Source: SAR324 cluster bacterium (GTDB taxonomy: Bacteria; SAR324; XYD2-FULL-50-16). Taken from it: a DNA stretch of 10,134 bases. A program made the position numbers and the translations under genes. The notes beneath the pieces are model-generated. The model worked only from the letters and a program-made list of their open reading frames with translations, made no database searches and was not told where the DNA came from. Numbering within the stretch: position 1 is the first letter of the stretch; each line of letters starts with the position of its first letter. The stretch covers positions 1 through 10,134 of the forward strand of contig NVSR01000145.1 of assembly GCA_002401295.1 (NCBI GenBank). The letters are read 5' to 3'. Positions 1-6,894 of this stretch are shown here, in pieces.

Positions 1-195
1 GTCGTACCATTGCTGGCGGTAATCACGTCATTGGGTCGATATCCCATAGGCCCAATATCATTGACGGCAAGCGCGAGATAACAAGCCTTGATCGGAATCT
101 CAGGTGGTGCCAATATATTTAACCTATTCGTGATCACTCAATTGATGGTGAATCTGAGTGGGGGCTTCGTTTACCTTCTTTATCGTAAAAAGTGA
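1..195 (+). pseudogene. decayed C-terminal end of a membrane protein, possibly a DMT/EamA-family transporter
   Basis: No single frame is open from the window edge to position 195, but membrane-protein-like sequence can be followed across frames. Frame 1 reads a hydrophobic stretch with RYPIGPIS (about positions 37-60) before a TAA at 79-81. Frame 3 over the same place gives KREITS. Frame 1 then resumes after the stop with QALIGIS and ends in a hydrophobic tail, GGFVYLLYRKK, at TGA 193-195. The order PIGPIS / REITS / ALIG resembles the PIGPxSALRETSxxFxALIG motif I associate with EamA (DMT) transporters near their C-terminus. I infer a transporter gene broken by at least two frameshifts and a stop, or sequencing errors in a real gene. 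A GtrA-type protein is an alternative, since a GtrA gene (Rv3789) lies beside dprE1 in mycobacteria. The beginning lies outside the window. Confidence 0.35.
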
Positions 196-219
196 TTCAA
201 TACCACCGCATTGGCTGGA

Positions 220-239
220 GACGGGTTCGTGGACCCGTC
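220..239 (+). terminator. GC-rich hairpin, possible terminator or REP-like element
   Basis: GACGGGT (220-226) pairs perfectly with ACCCGTC (233-239) around the six-base loop TCGTGG, and CTTTCTTT follows. It lies 25 nt after the TGA of the broken membrane-protein gene and before the oxidase gene, so a terminator for the upstream transcript is reasonable. The T-tract is interrupted, which weakens this reading. Its shape (short GC stem, six-base loop) also resembles the palindromic repeats at 9991-10056, so it could be a scattered repeat instead. Confidence 0.4.
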
Positions 240-323
240 CTTTCTTTGGTGGAAAGTTAGATTCTCCCTACCATAGTGATAGATCATATCGCGCTTCATC
301 TACCCCACAATAATCAGGTAACT

Positions 324-1622
324 ATGAAATTAGCCGGTTGGGGGAAGTTCCCCATTATAGACTCAGAGCCTCATTGGTTTGAGAATGAAACTCAACTCAA
401 AACATTGGTACAGAGACGGCAAGAGTATATAGTGTTTGCTCTGGGACGGAGTTACGGTGATAGTGCTCTGGCTGCGCACACTATTCAAACTCAAACCTGG
501 AACCATATCCTGGACTTCGATGAGGACCAGGGAGTTCTGACCTGCGAAAGTGGTCTGAGTCTGGCCGATATTATTGATGTTTTTCTACCCCGAGGCTGGT
601 TTTTGAGTGTGAGTCCCGGTACTAAGTTCATCACGGTGGGAGGAGCCATTGCCAGTGACGTGCATGGTAAAAATCATCACTTGGCTGGTTGTTTCAGTGA
701 ATCTGTCCTTTCTTTCGAGTTGATGTCAGCGGATGGTGAGTTACTTCCCTGTTCTCGAGAGCAAAACCCATCCCTTTTTCACGCGACTTGTGGCGGCATG
801 GGCTTGACGGGTGTGATCACCAGGGCGAAAATTAAACTCATGAAAATCCCCAGTGCCCAGATTCGACAGACCACCTTCAAAGCCAGGAATCTCAAGGAAA
901 CCTTTGAACTCTTCTTCCAATACAAACATGTTCCTTACTCCGTAGCTTGGGTAGATTGCCTGGCACGAGGAGAAAAATTAGGGAGATCCCTCTTGATGGT
1001 TGGGGACCATGATCCGGAAGGGACCTTAGATCGAAGTGAGAAGCTACAGTTGAGTATTCCTCTGGATTTTCCCAGGATGGCCCTGAATAAATACACCGTA
1101 TCCGCATTCAATCAGCTTTATTACAATCGAATTACCAAGCCGAGAACTTGTACCCGAGTGGATCTGGAAAGTTTTTTCTACCCTCTGGATTCCATCCATC
1201 ACTGGAACCGCATGTATGGTGCCTCTGGTTTTACCCAATATCAATTTGTATTACCCCACGAAAGTAGTTTCTCGGGACTTAGTAAAATATTAGGGGCTAT
1301 TAGTCAGTCAGGGTTAGGCTCGTTTCTATCGGTACTCAAACTCCTGGGTAAAGAAAATAAAAATCTGCTATCCTTTCCGAAGGAAGGATTCACCCTGGCT
1401 TTGGACTTTAAAATGGAGCTGAAGCTGCTGCCTCTGTTGAGTTTGCTGGACCGAATTGTGCTGGACCACGGGGGACGTTTCTATCTGGCAAAGGATGTTC
1501 GTCTGGATGTGGAAACCTTTCGAGCGGGATACCCTCGTTTGCAAGAATTCGAAGCCATTCGAGAAAAATACGGCTGCAAAGAAAAATTCCAATCCCTACA
1601 ATCAAAAAGGTTAAAGTTATGA
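324..1622 (+). CDS. FAD-dependent DprE1-like oxidase (polyprenylphosphoryl-ribose 2'-oxidase)
   Basis: This 432-aa protein resembles mycobacterial DprE1 along its length. DprE1 oxidises C2 of polyprenyl-phosphoryl-D-ribose to the keto sugar, the first half of the epimerisation to arabinose. The FAD domain shows GRSYGD (residues 41-46) and VGGAIASDVHGKNHH (105-119), where H114 matches the flavin-linked His of DprE1. The C-terminal substrate domain ends with YLAKD, in which K390 matches the catalytic Lys418 of M. tuberculosis. A359 stands where M. tuberculosis has Cys387, the target of benzothiazinones; the 31-residue spacing to the Lys is the same in both. I chose ATG 324 because an AGG lies 5 nt upstream and the protein then opens with MKLAGWG, where homology begins. 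The frame also opens at GTG 276, which has no close ribosome site. It overlaps the next gene by ATGA, implying coupled translation. The exact polyprenyl substrate is inferred. Confidence 0.88.
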   Translation: MKLAGWGKFPIIDSEPHWFENETQLKTLVQRRQEYIVFALGRSYGDSALAAHTIQTQTWNHILDFDEDQGVLTCESGLSLADIIDVFLPRGWFLSVSPGTKFITVGGAIASDVHGKNHHLAGCFSESVLSFELMSADGELLPCSREQNPSLFHATCGGMGLTGVITRAKIKLMKIPSAQIRQTTFKARNLKETFELFFQYKHVPYSVAWVDCLARGEKLGRSLLMVGDHDPEGTLDRSEKLQLSIPLDFPRMALNKYTVSAFNQLYYNRITKPRTCTRVDLESFFYPLDSIHHWNRMYGASGFTQYQFVLPHESSFSGLSKILGAISQSGLGSFLSVLKLLGKENKNLLSFPKEGFTLALDFKMELKLLPLLSLLDRIVLDHGGRFYLAKDVRLDVETFRAGYPRLQEFEAIREKYGCKEKFQSLQSKRLKL

Positions 1623-2350
1623 ATCTATTAATTCTAGGTGGCAACTCTGATATCGGTTTCGCTATTGCCAAGGAATTCGCTCGCAAACATCGTGCATCCG
1701 TGCAGCTGGCATCGCGGAATCTAGACCAATTGAACAAAAAGGCTAAAGACCTGGAAGTCTCTTTTCAAGTAGAGACCAAGGTCCATTATTTTGATGTACT
1801 GGATACGGACTCCCATAAGGAATTTTATACCTCGCTGGAGACGAAACCTGATATGGTAATTGCGACCTTCGGTATTCTGGGTGATCAGCATGAAGCACAG
1901 GCAGATCCAATCAAAGCCATCAAAATTATTGAATCCAATTATGTGGGTGCTGTTAGTATTCTGGAGCTGATCGCGGCTGATTTTGAAAAGAAGCAAAAAG
2001 GGACTATTGTTGGTGTGAGTTCCGTGGCAGGAGAGCGGGGGCGTGGTAGTAATTACATCTATGGTTCCGCCAAGGCTGGTTTTACAGCCTATTTTAGTGG
2101 CCTCCGGAATCGCTTGCATCCAGCTGGAGTGCGAGTCATCACTTTACTGCCGGGTTTTGTCAAAACGAAGATGACGGCTCATTTGGAGCTACCTCAAGCC
2201 TTGTTAGCCGAACCAGCCGAGGTCGCCATACAATTGGAAAAAGCGTACCGTAAAGGCAAGGACGTAGTTTACGCCAAGCCCATCTGGAAATGGATCATGA
2301 TGGCTATCAAATTGCAGCCTGAAGGGATCTTCAAACGACTCAAACTTTAG
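1619..2350 (+). CDS. DprE2-like short-chain dehydrogenase/reductase
   Basis: A 243-aa classical short-chain dehydrogenase. The nucleotide-binding motif is GGNSDIG (residues 7-13). The catalytic set is complete: N107, S135 in GVSSVAGERGR, Y148 and K152 (YxxxK). The GGNSDIG variant and the SVAGERGR segment are typical of the DprE2 group, which reduces the 2'-keto intermediate made by DprE1 to polyprenyl-phosphoryl-D-arabinose using NAD(P)H. The C-terminus (about 217-243) is basic with a hydrophobic patch, WKWIMMAIKL, possibly for membrane contact. The start ATG overlaps the oxidase stop by 4 nt, as expected for two subunits of one epimerase made together. The assignment to the DprE2 step rests on the neighbours as much as on the sequence, because short-chain dehydrogenases are a large family. 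Confidence 0.87.
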   Translation: MNLLILGGNSDIGFAIAKEFARKHRASVQLASRNLDQLNKKAKDLEVSFQVETKVHYFDVLDTDSHKEFYTSLETKPDMVIATFGILGDQHEAQADPIKAIKIIESNYVGAVSILELIAADFEKKQKGTIVGVSSVAGERGRGSNYIYGSAKAGFTAYFSGLRNRLHPAGVRVITLLPGFVKTKMTAHLELPQALLAEPAEVAIQLEKAYRKGKDVVYAKPIWKWIMMAIKLQPEGIFKRLKL

Positions 2351-2404
2351 AAAAGTGACCTGATTGGAGTCAGAACTCTCAAGCTTGGATGGTGAAATAT
2401 TATA

Positions 2405-3850
2405 ATGATCGGAAAAGCAAAGGATTCTCAAGCGAAAAAGTTACCTGCAGAATTACCTCTTTGCGTCGACTTGGACGGAACTCTGGTCAAAACAGACCTG
2501 CTCTGGGAGTCTTTGATCAAGCTATTGAAGCAAGCTCCCTGGTGTATGCTGTGGCTGCCTTTTTGGTTGCTGCAAGGCAAGTCCAGGTTCAAGCAGGAAA
2601 TTGCTGATCGAGTAGATTTAGAAGTTGCGTCTTTGCCCTATCATTCTGAATTTTTGAGTTATTTAAAAGAACAAGAGCGTCCTTTAATCCTGGCAACGGC
2701 AAGCTGTGAGAAGTATGCCTTGGAAATTGCCAAGTACTTGCCTATTTTTGATCAGGTAATCTCCACCAAACCAGGACAAAACCTTTCTGGAAGCAATAAG
2801 TTACGGAGAATCCGTGAAGTCGTTGGCCCTCATTTCGGCTATGCGGGTAACGCCCATGTGGACTGTCAAATCTGGGATCATTGTGATGAGGTGATTATGG
2901 TGAATCCACCCAAATCACTGGTAAAAAAATATGCGGCAAAAGGGGAGACAAAACTATTCCAGGATCAAAAGAACTATGGAAAGGTGCTGTTGACGCAAAT
3001 TCGTATCCATCAGTGGGCTAAAAATTTCTTATTGTTTATTCCCCTCTTGTTGGCTCATATGTTAACCCTGGAGCAGGTGATTCCAACGGTTTTCGCATTT
3101 TTTTCCTTTAGTGTTTGCGCCTCCGCCGTGTATCTGCTGAATGATTTGTTGGATTTGGAATCCGATCGTTGTCATGAGCGCAAGAAAAACCGCCCTTTAG
3201 CCAGCGGACATTTACCCATCGCTCATGGAGTATTCCTAATTCCTCTGTTACTACTGATTAGTGGTGGCATCGCGCTATCATTACCCTTGTTGTTTCAGGT
3301 ATCCCTACTGGTTTATTTCATTATGACGCTGGCTTATTCTTTTCGCCTAAAGTCATTGATGTTAATTGATGTGATAACCTTAGCTATGTTGTATACCATC
3401 CGCATCATTACCGGAGGATTTGCCGCCGGAGTGGAGGTCTCTACTTGGCTGATTACCTTTTCCCTCTTTTTCTTTTTTAGTTTGGCCCTGGCGAAACGTT
3501 ATTCGGAATTAAATAAAGTACGCTCCAAAAATCAGATTAGTGCTAAAGGCAGGGGCTATTTTGCTTCCGATCTGGATCAAATCTCTAATTTTGGTTCCAG
3601 TAGTGGTATGATTTCAGTGATTGTCATGGCTTTGTACATCAATTCCGACAATGTGACCCGTTATTACCGACATCCCTATTTTCTCTGGCTGATTTGCCCT
3701 GTGTTGCTTTATTGGATCTGCAGGGTTTGGATGCTTGCTCATCGGGATGAACTGCATGAAGACCCCGTTATCTTTGCGATAACAGATTGGCAAAGCTATA
3801 TTGTTGGGGCTGTGATTGGACTGACTGCGCTAGCAGCTATCCTCTTTTGA
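2405..3850 (+). CDS. HAD phosphatase-UbiA prenyltransferase fusion (polyprenyl-phosphate phosphoribosyltransferase type)
   Basis: A 481-aa two-domain protein. Residues about 17-185 are a HAD hydrolase: motif I DLDGT (22-26, nucleophile D22, acid/base D24), motif II Thr98 in ILATAS, motif III K132 and motif IV GNAHVD (148-153). Residues about 195-481 are a UbiA-family integral membrane domain with eight or nine hydrophobic segments. Its first Asp motif is NDLLDLESD (246-254), followed by a basic NRPLASG. The second region is YSFRLK (311-316) with D322. These fit the group that includes Rv3806c, which transfers 5-phosphoribose from PRPP to decaprenyl phosphate. Next to DprE1/DprE2-like genes this would be the first step of lipid-linked arabinose synthesis, and the fused HAD domain could remove the 5-phosphate. 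It starts 54 nt after the reductase, probably in the same operon, with only a weak GGTGA-type ribosome site. Other UbiA acceptors cannot be excluded from sequence alone. Confidence 0.85.
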   Translation: MIGKAKDSQAKKLPAELPLCVDLDGTLVKTDLLWESLIKLLKQAPWCMLWLPFWLLQGKSRFKQEIADRVDLEVASLPYHSEFLSYLKEQERPLILATASCEKYALEIAKYLPIFDQVISTKPGQNLSGSNKLRRIREVVGPHFGYAGNAHVDCQIWDHCDEVIMVNPPKSLVKKYAAKGETKLFQDQKNYGKVLLTQIRIHQWAKNFLLFIPLLLAHMLTLEQVIPTVFAFFSFSVCASAVYLLNDLLDLESDRCHERKKNRPLASGHLPIAHGVFLIPLLLLISGGIALSLPLLFQVSLLVYFIMTLAYSFRLKSLMLIDVITLAMLYTIRIITGGFAAGVEVSTWLITFSLFFFFSLALAKRYSELNKVRSKNQISAKGRGYFASDLDQISNFGSSSGMISVIVMALYINSDNVTRYYRHPYFLWLICPVLLYWICRVWMLAHRDELHEDPVIFAITDWQSYIVGAVIGLTALAAILF

Positions 3851-3906
3851 ACATCTCACAGGTCCTATTGCCCTCTACTCTTTTCTTCCCCACCTACCTC
3901 TTAAAT

Positions 3907-3920
3907 ACTGCTTCGGCAGT
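3907..3920 (+). other. UUCG-capped hairpin
   Basis: ACTGC (3907-3911) pairs with GCAGT (3916-3920) around TTCG. The closing pair is C-G, giving the very stable C(UUCG)G tetraloop in RNA. No T-tract follows, so it does not look like a simple terminator. It lies 14 nt before a second, longer hairpin. Confidence 0.5.
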
Positions 3921-3934
3921 TGTCAGGATCAGTA

Positions 3935-3959
3935 GCTACCTTTTCACCGGAAAGGTAGC
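3935..3959 (+). other. 9-bp perfect hairpin in the 3' region of the arabinose cassette
   Basis: GCTACCTTT (3935-3943) pairs without mismatch with AAAGGTAGC (3951-3959) around the loop TCACCGG. The following bases are CCGAAAATG, with no T-run, so rho-independent termination is unlikely. It may protect the 3' end of the cassette mRNA, or form one structured RNA with the UUCG hairpin just upstream. I could not match it to a riboswitch family I know. Confidence 0.5.
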
Positions 3960-4094
3960 CCGAAAATGTAACCACCAATTTATTTGGAGATTTTTAATGA
4001 CTCCAGCTTGCCCTCAAAAAAAAATATTCTACATCTCAACTTACTGATATTTAGCGAAATAATAAAATTTCAATTCTGTGAATGTCATAGTATT

Positions 4095-4106
4095 AACAGG
4101 CCTGTT
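4095..4106. promoter_or_regulatory. 12-nt perfect palindrome, possible operator
   Basis: AACAGG is followed immediately by its reverse complement CCTGTT. It lies 137 nt before the lipoprotein start, inside the spacer where that gene's promoter should be, so a dimeric regulator could bind here. The site matches no regulator I recognise, and 12-nt palindromes do occur by chance. Confidence 0.25.
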
Positions 4107-4242
4107 TTAGTTTTGGTAAGAAGCTTGCAAAATATTCTTTTCAAAGGCTTACATTACAGGACTGTGTTTCAAATACAGCCCCTTGGCCTTTACAGTTCAG
4201 TACCCAGTTTTTGAATTAATAAGCAAGTAATAGGAGTTAGTT

Positions 4243-6750
4243 ATGGTTAGCCGGTTTAAAAAATGTATCATGGGGGCTTTGGTTCCCATACTGATGTTTT
4301 CAGTGATTGGTTGTTCCAGCAGTGATAGCTCTTCAACAGATGATAGTGGAGGTGATAGTGGAGGTGGAACCAGCATGCCGACTGCTAGCGCGGGTTCTGG
4401 TGCTTTGACTGTTTCATCCAAAGTGAGCGTAGTGGATGCTCAATCTGGTAATGGTTCTAATGCTGCCGTCTCCTCTTCGACCATTTTGATCAGTAAAGGT
4501 AGCCGAGCCCTATTCTTAGATATGGGGGCGATTAGTGGGCCCCTCAATAGCGCCTATGATACTTCAACTTTTGCTGCTAACGCTGACTACAACCAGGATG
4601 AATCCCATACTTTTGTTCATGAAGAGTCGGTTCAGGTACTGGATACAGTGAACAATATCCTTTGCTCCATTGCTCAAACCAAATATAGCGAGATGCTAGG
4701 TAAAGGTGATTATCGAGTCCAGGTCGATCAGACACAATGTGATAGTGACCGTGACAGCGCTTCCTCAAAAACTGAGAATTCTCAAAATCAGTCCTCCACT
4801 TCGACAAAGACTGAGTATGAGACATGGACAGTCAATTCCTCCCGAGCAGCGGACCAACCCCATATTGTGAAGTTATGGATCAATCAGGAAGCTTCCGAGC
4901 GTGATGATGCCTCATTGATTTTTGCGAAAATGGAGATTTATCGTTCTTCCAGCGAGGGCAATCCCTATGGCTATTTCAAGATGAATTTTGTAGGCCATCC
5001 TCTGGATGCTAATGGTAGTCCCGATACCACTCAGGTACTGTTTAAGGGCTATATGAAAACAGTGCTGGAAAATTCAACGAATAAGGTCTTATTACAATTT
5101 TCCAACTCTATGAGTTTTGGGACTCAGACTTTTACAGAGCAAGCGACCTTCAAACGTTCAGCTGATGGGACTTCAGGTTCGGGAACCCTTTCCGCTCCAG
5201 ATTTTTCTACCATGCAAAGCCAATCCGATACACCAACTCAAGCCACCTTTGATCTTGCCTATAATGCGTCTAATTTCCTGAGGAGCAATGGCACTGAGCA
5301 GAAGTGTTTTGATCGTAGTAGCTTCCAAAATACTATTTGGAGTTATGGAATGTATGATACCAACGGTGCTCGTGTAAATATCAACTCCGGCTTTCCGATT
5401 ACCTATACTTCTGCTGGTACGGATTATCATGGCTGGGTTGGTTACCACGGACTCTGGATGCCCGGAGATGTCACTTTAACCTCAGGCGCAACTGTTTCCA
5501 AAGAAACCTATAATGCAAGTGGGGGCACCTCAGAAGATTACGAGGTTTTCATTGCTGGTGGACGTTTGATCAAGCACAGCAAACAAAGCACAACCTTGGG
5601 AGAGATCAAAAACGTACCTCTACAATGGAATTATTATGACTCAAATACAAATCAGAGTGTAGAGTACCAAGTGATTTGGACGGGAACCAAATTACAAAAA
5701 ACAGCAACCCTCAATCGTAATGACTGGTCTTGGGAACCATTGAGCTCACCCCAGGATCTTAGTTTTAGCGGTGATGATTATGAATTTCACTTTTGGTCTG
5801 AAGTATTAGGTGGTTCCGGTCGAATTGCTTTGAAAGATACGTCAAACAATGCCATTGCCATAGCCAATGCTACTCCTGTGATCTTTCATACTCAAAATGT
5901 TGTCTATCCCACAGATACAGTACCCGCTACCTTGTCTTGCTTTAATAACTGCCCGGATCCATCCAAACTGAATACGAATACCAGTGATGTGAACCTAACG
6001 GATGTGGATTGGTATCAAGATGCCACTTCCGACACTGTAAGCTTCAATGATTATACTTTCAACACCACAGATATGGAATTGAAGTACAGCGGTACTCCGG
6101 TAGTCATGACCAGTAGCAATACGAATTTCAGCTGGGGTGTGCATACGGGAATGCTCTTTGAGAATAATGGGAGCAACCAGACCGCTATTCAATGTGACTG
6201 GGATACCAGCAAAACCTGCCTCTGGAAAGCCTATGATAACATGAATGAATACTACACCTGGGAAACAGGTACGGATAGCTGGAACAAATTTACCGCGATT
6301 AAAACCACGGGTGGTACCTTTGCCAAGTTTGATCCACCAATCAAAGTGACTTACCAGCATAGCCAAAGCAATGCTACTGCTCCTGATTACAAATACAATG
6401 GAGTAAAATTCAACCTGGATTATTCAGGATTCGGTAATCTGCACGGAATTCCCGGACGCTGTATTGATAAAGACGGAGAAGCTACCAGTTGTAACGGTAA
6501 CGTTCGCTGGGTACCTGAATTCTCCATTCCAGTTGCTGAGCAAGTTACGAATCTCTTAGATAATACAACTTACGTTCTCAAGCCTCTGGAGATGGAACAA
6601 CGGATGACCCTCACCGATGCTGCCAATTGTAGTACTCTCAGTTTGCCAAGCTTCACGCTGCCTAGTCTGAGTAGTTGGGAAGATCCGGTAATTGGTGACC
6701 AACCCACAGTTGCAGGTGCACCTGCTGTTGTAGGTGGTGTCGTACAATAG
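4243..6750 (+). CDS. large secreted lipoprotein of unknown function
   Basis: I do not recognise the family of this 835-aa protein. Residues 1-24 are a lipoprotein signal: basic VSRFKK, a hydrophobic core, then lipobox VIGC with the lipidated Cys at 24. Ser at +2 points to the outer membrane. Residues 25-50 are a Ser/Asp/Gly/Thr linker, partly coded by a 12-nt tandem duplication. The body is rich in Ser, Thr, Asn, Asp, Tyr and Trp with no further membrane segment, as in beta-rich surface or periplasmic proteins. It has ten mature cysteines (141, 166, 355, 566, 570, 651, 659, 740, 750, 796), several in close pairs, so disulfides are plausible. The C-terminus ends in a Pro/Val/Gly repeat-like tail. 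The ATG has AGGAG six bases upstream. A long hairpin begins ten bases after the stop, so it is probably transcribed alone. Adhesin, glycan-binding or enzymatic roles are all open. Confidence 0.85.
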   Translation: MVSRFKKCIMGALVPILMFSVIGCSSSDSSSTDDSGGDSGGGTSMPTASAGSGALTVSSKVSVVDAQSGNGSNAAVSSSTILISKGSRALFLDMGAISGPLNSAYDTSTFAANADYNQDESHTFVHEESVQVLDTVNNILCSIAQTKYSEMLGKGDYRVQVDQTQCDSDRDSASSKTENSQNQSSTSTKTEYETWTVNSSRAADQPHIVKLWINQEASERDDASLIFAKMEIYRSSSEGNPYGYFKMNFVGHPLDANGSPDTTQVLFKGYMKTVLENSTNKVLLQFSNSMSFGTQTFTEQATFKRSADGTSGSGTLSAPDFSTMQSQSDTPTQATFDLAYNASNFLRSNGTEQKCFDRSSFQNTIWSYGMYDTNGARVNINSGFPITYTSAGTDYHGWVGYHGLWMPGDVTLTSGATVSKETYNASGGTSEDYEVFIAGGRLIKHSKQSTTLGEIKNVPLQWNYYDSNTNQSVEYQVIWTGTKLQKTATLNRNDWSWEPLSSPQDLSFSGDDYEFHFWSEVLGGSGRIALKDTSNNAIAIANATPVIFHTQNVVYPTDTVPATLSCFNNCPDPSKLNTNTSDVNLTDVDWYQDATSDTVSFNDYTFNTTDMELKYSGTPVVMTSSNTNFSWGVHTGMLFENNGSNQTAIQCDWDTSKTCLWKAYDNMNEYYTWETGTDSWNKFTAIKTTGGTFAKFDPPIKVTYQHSQSNATAPDYKYNGVKFNLDYSGFGNLHGIPGRCIDKDGEATSCNGNVRWVPEFSIPVAEQVTNLLDNTTYVLKPLEMEQRMTLTDAANCSTLSLPSFTLPSLSSWEDPVIGDQPTVAGAPAVVGGVVQ
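4342..4365 (+). repeat. two exact tandem copies of a 12-nt unit
   Basis: GATAGTGGAGGT occurs at 4342-4353 and again at 4354-4365, coding DSGG twice in the flexible linker after the lipidated Cys. The unit is a multiple of three, so copy-number change would alter linker length without breaking the frame. Confidence 0.8.
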
Positions 6751-6759
6751 TGTAAACTT

Positions 6760-6810
6760 AGGGAGTTGAAAGAAAAAATCTCAATAGATTTTTCCCTTTT
6801 TCAACTCCCT
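6760..6810 (+). terminator. long two-part hairpin after the lipoprotein gene, probable terminator
   Basis: AGGGAGTTGAAA (6760-6771) pairs perfectly with TTTCAACTCCCT (6799-6810). Inside it AAAAATCT (6774-6781) pairs with AGATTTTT (6786-6793) around CAAT, with a small internal loop between the two stems. It begins ten bases after the lipoprotein stop. No T-tract follows the outer stem, but the right arm itself carries runs of T after the inner stem, so release could occur there. An mRNA-stabilising 3' structure is the alternative. Confidence 0.6.
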
Positions 6811-6822
6811 CCCTCCCAAGAT

Positions 6823-6832
6823 CCCCCCCCCC
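6823..6832 (+). repeat. homopolymer run of ten C
   Basis: Ten C in a row lie between the lipoprotein hairpin and the candidate promoter, outside any gene. Runs of this length are prone to slippage in replication and in sequencing. The run is about 60 nt upstream of the TTGACA, so a direct effect on promoter spacing is not evident. Confidence 0.8.
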
Positions 6833-6894
6833 ATTCTTTTTCTCAGGTCACCAACCCGAGTTGTATCCATCAGAAAATAGATCCCCTCATTTTT

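Larger units (their letters stand above)
3851..4242. other. non-coding spacer between the arabinose cassette and the lipoprotein gene
   Basis: This 392-nt stretch has no convincing gene. It holds two hairpins (3907-3920 and 3935-3959), a 16-codon open frame at 3997-4047 with a TTGGAG upstream, a run of nine A (4016-4024), the 12-nt palindrome AACAGGCCTGTT (4095-4106) and an imperfect palindrome at 4162-4178. Hexamers TTGCAA (4125-4130) and TTACAT (4149-4154), 18 nt apart, are only a weak promoter match. A promoter for the lipoprotein gene is expected here, but I cannot place it securely. Confidence 0.6.

Noticed and set aside
276..323. GTG start at 276 adding 16 residues to the oxidase
   Set aside because: The nearest purine-rich sequence is about 19 nt upstream, and the extra residues lie before the region of DprE1 homology. 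ATG 324 is better.
2389..2607. Short + strand frame overlapping the start of the HAD-UbiA gene
   Set aside because: It is a shifted reading of the HAD coding region and carries no motif of its own.
3907..3959. Rho-independent terminator for the arabinose cassette
   Set aside because: Neither hairpin is followed by a T-run, so I list them as structures of unknown role.
4162..4178. CTGT...ACAG site resembling a LexA box
   Set aside because: The spacer between the half sites is nine bases, while the proteobacterial LexA box needs eight, and the centre is not the usual AT alternation.
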